NCBI RefSeq assembly: GCF_052324685.1 | Contig: NW_027506901.1 | Location: 1,218,001 to 1,282,000, forward strand | Length of the DNA: 64,000 nucleotides | Source: Brachyhypopomus gauderio | Taxonomy: Eukaryota > Chordata > Actinopteri > Gymnotiformes > Hypopomidae | Reading direction: 5' to 3' | Shown here: positions 56,826 through 64,000 of the stretch, piece after piece | How the letters are laid out: every line of letters begins with the position of its first letter | How positions within the stretch are numbered: the first letter of the stretch is position 1 | The notes under the pieces: generated by a model | Seen by the model: only the letters and a program-made list of their open reading frames with translations | Told to the model about the DNA's origin: nothing | Database searches by the model: none | Translations under genes and position numbers: made by a program

Positions 56826-57150
56826 CGTATGTTTTATCATGCAGTGATGCTGAGTGAGGTGACTTGCACCTGTACCCTTGATTTTGAAAGTTGCATTAAA
56901 AAGATCTGCAATCAATAGATCAAACGCCACATCTCACTTTTGATTCACAGAATGCCACGCTTTTGAACACCTGATCACCTGGAGTTGATACCAGCTTGAA
57001 GTTAACAGTAAGTAGACTCTTATGGAGATTCATGTATTTGAATTTACTTCTTAAGCCATTGGCAACTCATAAGCAATCACATCTGTGCACTCCTCCTTGA
57101 GCTTGAGGAAGTCAAAGGAATTGATCTCGATTCTACTCCTACACATTTGG

Positions 57151-57232
57151 TCTGCAATGGCCGAGAGGTTAAGGCGTTGGACTTGAAATCCAATGGGGTT
57201 TCCCCGCGCAGGTTCGACTCCTGCTTGCAGCG
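57151..57232 (+). tRNA. trnas-uga: tRNA-Ser(TGA), acceptor mismatch
   Basis: Unit 58. Anticodon 57184-57186; T1 only. Confidence 0.7.
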
Positions 57233-57415
57233 TAGAGAAGAAAATATCATATCCCTTTTTGGATGTGTGGTAAAATAGAGTCTACTCTCCTCATGCTTGC
57301 CAGTTTTGAATATGCTTCTCATGCCATTTGTAAATTTGTGCTGTCAAACTGTAGCAGTCCAGTGGAAAGACTGTCTGGTCACTGGTTTCTCTGCCTTGTG
57401 CTTAAAAAGAAAGAA

Positions 57416-57487
57416 CTCCCCGTCGGGGAATCGAACCCCGGTCTTCCGCGTGACAGGCGGAGATACTATCCACTATACTAACGAGGA
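57416..57487 (-). tRNA. trnad-guc: tRNA-Asp(GTC)
   Basis: Unit 58. Consensus. Confidence 0.92.
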
Positions 57488-57812
57488 CGTATGTCTTATC
57501 ATGCAGTGATGCTGAGTGAGGTGACTTGCACCTGTACCCTTGATTTTGAAAGTTGCATAAGAAAGATCTGCAATCAATAGATCAAACGCCACATCTCACT
57601 TTTGATTCACAGAATGCCACGCTTTTGAACACCTGATCACCTGGAGTTGATACCAGCTTGAAGTTAACAGTGAGTAGACTCTTATGGAGATTCATGTATT
57701 TGAATTTACTTCTTAAGCCATTGGCAACTCATAAGCAATCACATCTGTGCACTCCTCCTTGAGCTTGAGGAAGTCAAAGGAATTGATCTCGATTCTACTC
57801 CTACACATTTGG

Positions 57813-57894
57813 GCTGCAATGGCCGAGAGGTTAAGGCGTTGGACTCGAAATCCAATGGGGTTTCCCCGCGCAGGTTCGACTCCTGCTTGCAGCG
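57813..57894 (+). tRNA. trnas-cga: tRNA-Ser(CGA)
   Basis: Unit 59. Consensus; anticodon 57846-57848. Confidence 0.92.
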
Positions 57895-58077
57895 TAGAGA
57901 AGAAAATGTTGTATCCCTTTTTGGATGTGTGGTAAAATAGAGTCTACTCTCCTCATGGTTGCCAGTTTTGAATATGCTTCTCATGCCATTTGTAAATTTG
58001 TGCTGTCAAACTGTAGCAGTCCAGTGGAAAGACTGTCTGGTCACTGGTTTCTCTGCCTTGTGCTTAAAAAGAAAGAA

Positions 58078-58149
58078 CTCCCCGTCGGGGAATCGAACCC
58101 CGGTCTTCCGCGTGACAGGCGGAGATACTATCCACTATACTAACGAGGA
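58078..58149 (-). tRNA. trnad-guc: tRNA-Asp(GTC)
   Basis: Unit 59. Consensus. Confidence 0.92.
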
Positions 58150-58474
58150 CGTAAGCCTTATCATGCAGTGATGCTGAGTGAGGTGACTTGCACCTGTACC
58201 CTTGATTTTGAAAGTTGCATAAGAAAGATCTGCAATCAATAGATCAAACGCCACATCTCACTTTTGATTCACAGAATGCCACGCTTTTGAACACCTGATC
58301 ACCTGGAGTTGATACCAGCTGGAAGTTAACAGTGTGTAGACTCTTATGGAGATTCATGTATTTGAATTTACTTCTTAAGCCATTGGCAACTCAGAATCAA
58401 TGACATATGTGCACTCCTCCTTGAGCTTGAGGAAGTCAAAGGAATTGATCTCGATTCTACTCCTACACATTTGG

Positions 58475-58556
58475 GCTGCAATGGCCGAGAGGTTAAGGCG
58501 TTGGACTCGAAATCCAATGGGGTTTCCCCGCGCAGGTTCGACTCCTGCTTGCAGCG
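58475..58556 (+). tRNA. trnas-cga: tRNA-Ser(CGA)
   Basis: Unit 60. Consensus; anticodon 58508-58510. Confidence 0.92.
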
Positions 58557-58739
58557 TAGAGAAGAAAATGTTGTATCCCTTTTTGGATGTGTGGTAAAAT
58601 AGAGTCTACTCTCCTCATGGTTGCCAGTTTTGAATATGCTTCTCATGCCATTTGTAAATTTGTGCTGTCAAACTGTAGCAGTCCAGTGGAAAGACTGTCT
58701 GGTCACTGGTTTCTCTGCCTTGTGCTTAAAAAGAAAGAA

Positions 58740-58811
58740 CTCCCCGTCGGGGAATCGAACCCCGGTCTTCCGCGTGACAGGCGGAGATACTATCCACTAT
58801 ACTAACGAGGA
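58740..58811 (-). tRNA. trnad-guc: tRNA-Asp(GTC)
   Basis: Unit 60. Consensus. Confidence 0.92.
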
Positions 58812-59136
58812 CGTATGTTTTATCATGCAGTGATGCTGAGTGAGGTGACTTGCACCTGTACCCTTGATTTTGAAAGTTGCATTAAAAAGATCTGCAATCA
58901 ATAGATCAAACGCCACATCTCACTTTTGATTCACAGAATGCCACGCTTTTGAACACCTGATCACCTGGAGTTGATACCAGCTTGAAGTTAACAGTGAGTA
59001 GACTCTTATGGAGATTCATGTATTTGAATTTACTTCTTAAGCCATTGGCAACTCATAAGCAATCACATCTGTGCACTCCTCCTTGAGCTTGAGGAAGTCA
59101 AAGGAATTGATCTCGATTCTACTCCTACACATTTGG

Positions 59137-59218
59137 TCTGCAATGGCCGAGAGGTTAAGGCGTTGGACTTGAAATCCAATGGGGTTTCCCCGCGCAGGTT
59201 CGACTCCTGCTTGCAGCG
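59137..59218 (+). tRNA. trnas-uga: tRNA-Ser(TGA), acceptor mismatch
   Basis: Unit 61. Anticodon 59170-59172; T1 only. Confidence 0.7.
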
Positions 59219-59401
59219 TAGAGAAGAAAATATCATATCCCTTTTTGGATGTGTGGTAAAATAGAGTCTACTCTCCTCATGCTTGCCAGTTTTGAATATG
59301 CTTCTCATGCCATTTGTAAATTTGTGCTGTCAAACTGTAGCAGTCCAGTGGAAAGACTGTCTGGTCACTGGTTTCTCTGCCTTGTGCTTAAAAAGAAAGA
59401 A

Positions 59402-59473
59402 CTCCCCGTCGGGGAATCGAACCCCGGTCTTCCGCGTGACAGGCGGAGATACTATCCACTATACTAACGAGGA
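59402..59473 (-). tRNA. trnad-guc: tRNA-Asp(GTC)
   Basis: Unit 61. Consensus. Confidence 0.92.
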
Positions 59474-59798
59474 CGTATGTCTTATCATGCAGTGATGCTG
59501 AGTGAGGTGACTTGCACCTGTACCCTTGATTTTGAAAGTTGCATAAGAAAGATCTGCAATCAATAGATCAAACGCCACATCTCACTTTTGATTCACAGAA
59601 TGCCACGCTTTTGAACACCTGATCACCTGGAGTTGATACCAGCTTGAAGTTAACAGTGAGTAGACTCTTATGGAGATTCATGTATTTGAATTTACTTCTT
59701 AAGCCATTGGCAACTCATAAGCAATCACATCTGTGCACTCCTCCTTGAGCTTGAGGAAGTCAAAGGAATTGATCTCGATTCTACTCCTACACATTTGG

Positions 59799-59880
59799 GC
59801 TGCAATGGCCGAGAGGTTAAGGCGTTGGACTCGAAATCCAATGGGGTTTCCCCGCGCAGGTTCGACTCCTGCTTGCAGCG
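59799..59880 (+). tRNA. trnas-cga: tRNA-Ser(CGA)
   Basis: Unit 62. Consensus; anticodon 59832-59834. Hybrid unit: type-one 5' flank and type-two 3' flank, which removes one unit from the local three-unit period. Confidence 0.92.
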
Positions 59881-60063
59881 TAGAGAAGAAAATGTTGTAT
59901 CCCTTTTTGGATGTGTGGTAAAATAGAGTCTACTCTCCTCATGGTTGCCAGTTTTGAATATGCTTCTCATGCCATTTGTAAATTTGTGCTGTCAAACTGT
60001 AGCAGTCCAGTGGAAAGACTGTCTGGTCACTGGTTTCTCTGCCTTGTGCTTAAAAAGAAAGAA

Positions 60064-60135
60064 CTCCCCGTCGGGGAATCGAACCCCGGTCTTCCGCGTG
60101 ACAGGCGGAGATACTATCCACTATACTAACGAGGA
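60064..60135 (-). tRNA. trnad-guc: tRNA-Asp(GTC)
   Basis: Unit 62. Consensus. Confidence 0.92.
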
Positions 60136-60460
60136 CGTATGTTTTATCATGCAGTGATGCTGAGTGAGGTGACTTGCACCTGTACCCTTGATTTTGAAAG
60201 TTGCATTAAAAAGATCTGCAATCAATAGATCAAACGCCACATCTCACTTTTGATTCACAGAATGCCACGCTTTTGAACACCTGATCACCTGGAGTTGATA
60301 CCAGCTTGAAGTTAACAGTGAGTAGACTCTTATGGAGATTCATGTATTTGAATTTACTTCTTAAGCCATTGGCAACTCATAAGCAATCACATCTGTGCAC
60401 TCCTCCTTGAGCTTGAGGAAGTCAAAGGAATTGATCTCGATTCTACTCCTACACATTTGG

Positions 60461-60542
60461 TCTGCAATGGCCGAGAGGTTAAGGCGTTGGACTTGAAATC
60501 CAATGGGGTTTCCCCGCGCAGGTTCGACTCCTGCTTGCAGCG
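60461..60542 (+). tRNA. trnas-uga: tRNA-Ser(TGA), acceptor mismatch
   Basis: Unit 63. Anticodon 60494-60496; T1 only. Confidence 0.7.
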
Positions 60543-60725
60543 TAGAGAAGAAAATATCATATCCCTTTTTGGATGTGTGGTAAAATAGAGTCTACTCTCC
60601 TCATGCTTGCCAGTTTTGAATATGCTTCTCATGCCATTTGTAAATTTGTGCTGTCAAACTGTAGCAGTCCAGTGGAAAGACTGTCTGGTCACTGGTTTCT
60701 CTGCCTTGTGCTTAAAAAGAAAGAA

Positions 60726-60797
60726 CTCCCCGTCGGGGAATCGAACCCCGGTCTTCCGCGTGACAGGCGGAGATACTATCCACTATACTAACGAGGA
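60726..60797 (-). tRNA. trnad-guc: tRNA-Asp(GTC)
   Basis: Unit 63. Consensus. Confidence 0.92.
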
Positions 60798-61122
60798 CGT
60801 ATGTCTTATCATGCAGTGATGCTGAGTGAGGTGACTTGCACCTGTACCCTTGATTTTGAAAGTTGCATAAGAAAGATCTGCAATCAATAGATCAAACGCC
60901 ACATCTCACTTTTGATTCACAGAATGCCACGCTTTTGAACACCTGATCACCTGGAGTTGATACCAGCTTGAAGTTAACAGTGAGTAGACTCTTATGGAGA
61001 TTCATGTATTTGAATTTACTTCTTAAGCCATTGGCAACTCATAAGCAATCACATCTGTGCACTCCTCCTTGAGCTTGAGGAAGTCAAAGGAATTGATCTC
61101 GATTCTACTCCTACACATTTGG

Positions 61123-61204
61123 GCTGCAATGGCCGAGAGGTTAAGGCGTTGGACTCGAAATCCAATGGGGTTTCCCCGCGCAGGTTCGACTCCTGCTTGC
61201 AGCG
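61123..61204 (+). tRNA. trnas-cga: tRNA-Ser(CGA)
   Basis: Unit 64. Consensus; anticodon 61156-61158. Confidence 0.92.
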
Positions 61205-61387
61205 TAGAGAAGAAAATGTTGTATCCCTTTTTGGATGTGTGGTAAAATAGAGTCTACTCTCCTCATGGTTGCCAGTTTTGAATATGCTTCTCATGCCATT
61301 TGTAAATTTGTGCTGTCAAACTGTAGCAGTCCAGTGGAAAGACTGTCTGGTCACTGGTTTCTCTGCCTTGTGCTTAAAAAGAAAGAA

Positions 61388-61459
61388 CTCCCCGTCGGGG
61401 AATCGAACCCCGGTCTTCCGCGTGACAGGCGGAGATACTATCCACTATACTAACGAGGA
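61388..61459 (-). tRNA. trnad-guc: tRNA-Asp(GTC)
   Basis: Unit 64. Consensus. Confidence 0.92.
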
Positions 61460-61784
61460 CGTAAGCCTTATCATGCAGTGATGCTGAGTGAGGTGACTTG
61501 CACCTGTACCCTTGATTTTGAAAGTTGCATAAGAAAGATCTGCAATCAATAGATCAAACGCCACATCTCACTTTTGATTCACAGAATGCCACGCTTTTGA
61601 ACACCTGATCACCTGGAGTTGATACCAGCTGGAAGTTAACAGTGTGTAGACTCTTATGGAGATTCATGTATTTGAATTTACTTCTTAAGCCATTGGCAAC
61701 TCAGAATCAATGACATATGTGCACTCCTCCTTGAGCTTGAGGAAGTCAAAGGAATTGATCTCGATTCTACTCCTACACATTTGG

Positions 61785-61866
61785 GCTGCAATGGCCGAGA
61801 GGTTAAGGCGTTGGACTCGAAATCCAATGGGGTTTCCCCGCGCAGGTTCGACTCCTGCTTGCAGCG
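61785..61866 (+). tRNA. trnas-cga: tRNA-Ser(CGA)
   Basis: Unit 65. Consensus; anticodon 61818-61820. Confidence 0.92.
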
Positions 61867-62049
61867 TAGAGAAGAAAATGTTGTATCCCTTTTTGGATGT
61901 GTGGTAAAATAGAGTCTACTCTCCTCATGGTTGCCAGTTTTGAATATGCTTCTCATGCCATTTGTAAATTTGTGCTGTCAAACTGTAGCAGTCCAGTGGA
62001 AAGACTGTCTGGTCACTGGTTTCTCTGCCTTGTGCTTAAAAAGAAAGAA

Positions 62050-62121
62050 CTCCCCGTCGGGGAATCGAACCCCGGTCTTCCGCGTGACAGGCGGAGATAC
62101 TATCCACTATACTAACGAGGA
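62050..62121 (-). tRNA. trnad-guc: tRNA-Asp(GTC)
   Basis: Unit 65. Consensus. Confidence 0.92.
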
Positions 62122-62446
62122 CGTATGTTTTATCATGCAGTGATGCTGAGTGAGGTGACTTGCACCTGTACCCTTGATTTTGAAAGTTGCATTAAAAAGA
62201 TCTGCAATCAATAGATCAAACGCCACATCTCACTTTTGATTCACAGAATGCCACGCTTTTGAACACCTGATCACCTGGAGTTGATACCAGCTTGAAGTTA
62301 ACAGTGAGTAGACTCTTATGGAGATTCATGTATTTGAATTTACTTCTTAAGCCATTGGCAACTCATAAGCAATCACATCTGTGCACTCCTCCTTGAGCTT
62401 GAGGAAGTCAAAGGAATTGATCTCGATTCTACTCCTACACATTTGG

Positions 62447-62528
62447 TCTGCAATGGCCGAGAGGTTAAGGCGTTGGACTTGAAATCCAATGGGGTTTCCC
62501 CGCGCAGGTTCGACTCCTGCTTGCAGCG
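62447..62528 (+). tRNA. trnas-uga: tRNA-Ser(TGA), acceptor mismatch
   Basis: Unit 66. Anticodon 62480-62482; T1 only. Confidence 0.7.
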
Positions 62529-62711
62529 TAGAGAAGAAAATATCATATCCCTTTTTGGATGTGTGGTAAAATAGAGTCTACTCTCCTCATGCTTGCCAGT
62601 TTTGAATATGCTTCTCATGCCATTTGTAAATTTGTGCTGTCAAACTGTAGCAGTCCAGTGGAAAGACTGTCTGGTCACTGGTTTCTCTGCCTTGTGCTTA
62701 AAAAGAAAGAA

Positions 62712-62783
62712 CTCCCCGTCGGGGAATCGAACCCCGGTCTTCCGCGTGACAGGCGGAGATACTATCCACTATACTAACGAGGA
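62712..62783 (-). tRNA. trnad-guc: tRNA-Asp(GTC)
   Basis: Unit 66. Consensus. Confidence 0.92.
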
Positions 62784-63108
62784 CGTATGTCTTATCATGC
62801 AGTGATGCTGAGTGAGGTGACTTGCACCTGTACCCTTGATTTTGAAAGTTGCATAAGAAAGATCTGCAATCAATAGATCAAACGCCACATCTCACTTTTG
62901 ATTCACAGAATGCCACGCTTTTGAACACCTGATCACCTGGAGTTGATACCAGCTTGAAGTTAACAGTGAGTAGACTCTTATGGAGATTCATGTATTTGAA
63001 TTTACTTCTTAAGCCATTCGCAACTCATAAGCAATCACATCTGTGCACTCCTCCTTGAGCTTGAGGAAGTCAAAGGAATTGATCTCGATTCTACTCCTAC
63101 ACATTTGG

Positions 63109-63190
63109 GCTGCAATGGCCGAGAGGTTAAGGCGTTGGACTCGAAATCCAATGGGGTTTCCCCGCGCAGGTTCGACTCCTGCTTGCAGCG
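63109..63190 (+). tRNA. trnas-cga: tRNA-Ser(CGA)
   Basis: Unit 67. Consensus; anticodon 63142-63144. Confidence 0.92.
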
Positions 63191-63373
63191 TAGAGAAGAA
63201 AATGTTGTATCCCTTTTTGGATGTGTGGTAAAATAGAGTCTACTCTCCTCATGGTTGCCAGTTTTGAATATGCTTCTCATGCCATTTGTAAATTTGTGCT
63301 GTCAAACTGTAGCAGTCCAGTGGAAAGACTGTCTGGTCACTGGTTTCTCTGCCTTGTGCTTAAAAAGAAAGAA

Positions 63374-63445
63374 CTCCCCGTCGGGGAATCGAACCCCGGT
63401 CTTCCGCGTGACAGGCGGAGATACTATCCACTATACTAACGAGGA
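63374..63445 (-). tRNA. trnad-guc: tRNA-Asp(GTC)
   Basis: Unit 67. Consensus. Confidence 0.92.
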
Positions 63446-63770
63446 CGTAAGCCTTATCATGCAGTGATGCTGAGTGAGGTGACTTGCACCTGTACCCTTG
63501 ATTTTGAAAGTTGCATAAGAAAGATCTGCAATCAATAGATCAAACGCCACATCTCACTTTTGATTCACAGAATGCCACGCTTTTGAACACCTGATCACCT
63601 GGAGTTGATACCAGCTGGAAGTTAACAGTGTGTAGACTCTTATGGAGATTCATGTATTTGAATTTACTTCTTAAGCCATTGGCAACTCAGAATCAATGAC
63701 ATATGTGCACTCCTCCTTGAGCTTGAGGAAGTCAAAGGAATTGATCTCGATTCTACTCCTACACATTTGG

Positions 63771-63852
63771 GCTGCAATGGCCGAGAGGTTAAGGCGTTGG
63801 ACTCGAAATCCAATGGGGTTTCCCCGCGCAGGTTCGACTCCTGCTTGCAGCG
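63771..63852 (+). tRNA. trnas-cga: tRNA-Ser(CGA)
   Basis: Unit 68. Consensus; anticodon 63804-63806. Its Asp partner would start about 36 bp beyond the window. Confidence 0.92.
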
Positions 63853-64000
63853 TAGAGAAGAAAATGTTGTATCCCTTTTTGGATGTGTGGTAAAATAGAG
63901 TCTACTCTCCTCATGGTTGCCAGTTTTGAATATGCTTCTCATGCCATTTGTAAATTTGTGCTGTCAAACTGTAGCAGTCCAGTGGAAAGACTGTCTGGTC

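Larger units (their letters stand above)
32269..64000. repeat. tRNA-Ser/tRNA-Asp tandem array, right block
   Basis: Units 20-68; the last unit is cut by the window end after its Ser gene. Two higher-order patterns are visible. Units 22-26, 27-31 and a shortened 32-34 follow a five-unit pattern of 3203 bp: Ser starts at 33639, 36842 and 40045. From unit 40 onward a three-unit pattern of 1985-1986 bp dominates: CGA with flank cataagcaatc, CGA with flank tcagaatcaatg, then TGA with flank cataagcaatc. Examples are Ser starts 48599, 50584, 52569 and 61123, 63109. Spacers contain nothing else that I recognise. Confidence 0.95.

Overview
The window is vertebrate-type nuclear DNA, most likely teleost fish. 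That inference rests on eukaryotic tRNA genes without encoded CCA and with Pol III T-run terminators, a spliced piggyBac transposase, and heavy satellite and microsatellite content. No host protein-coding gene was found.

Region 1 (1-11588, 17718-18432, 32269-64000) is one tandem array with a unit of about 662 bp. Each unit carries a tRNA-Ser gene on the + strand (82 nt) and, 183 bp downstream, a convergent tRNA-Asp(GTC) gene on the - strand (72 nt). I count 68 Ser genes (51 with anticodon CGA, 17 with TGA) and 67 Asp genes, 12 of them cut to 48 nt by a 52-bp deletion. Units are grouped into higher-order repeats: a clean three-unit repeat of about 1986 bp near 45-64 kb and a five-unit repeat of about 3.2 kb at 33.6-41 kb.

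Region 2 (11589-17713) is a complete-looking piggyBac transposon with 13-bp perfect terminal inverted repeats and a TTAA target duplication, inserted in the array. Its transposase (minus strand, three exons, 569 aa by my splice model) keeps all three catalytic aspartates. The 5' side of the element is swollen by microsatellites and a 125-bp minisatellite.

Region 3 (18433-32268) is a 13.8-kb insertion without any credible gene. It is built of satellite blocks: 107-bp GC-rich repeats, 184-bp repeats, hairpin-forming repeats, three copies of a 0.6-kb imperfect palindrome, an inverted copy of the GC-rich block, and a 78-bp array. It ends 47 bp upstream of a tRNA-Ser gene. A 3-bp GAG flanks it on both sides.

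A paralogous stretch of the array at about 41.2-43.9 kb matches the array units around both insertions but lacks them, so the window contains its own empty sites for both. The array supplies Pol III tRNA genes; the two insertions are parasites of it and show no functional link to the tRNAs. Unit numbers (1-68) below follow the Ser genes from left to right.
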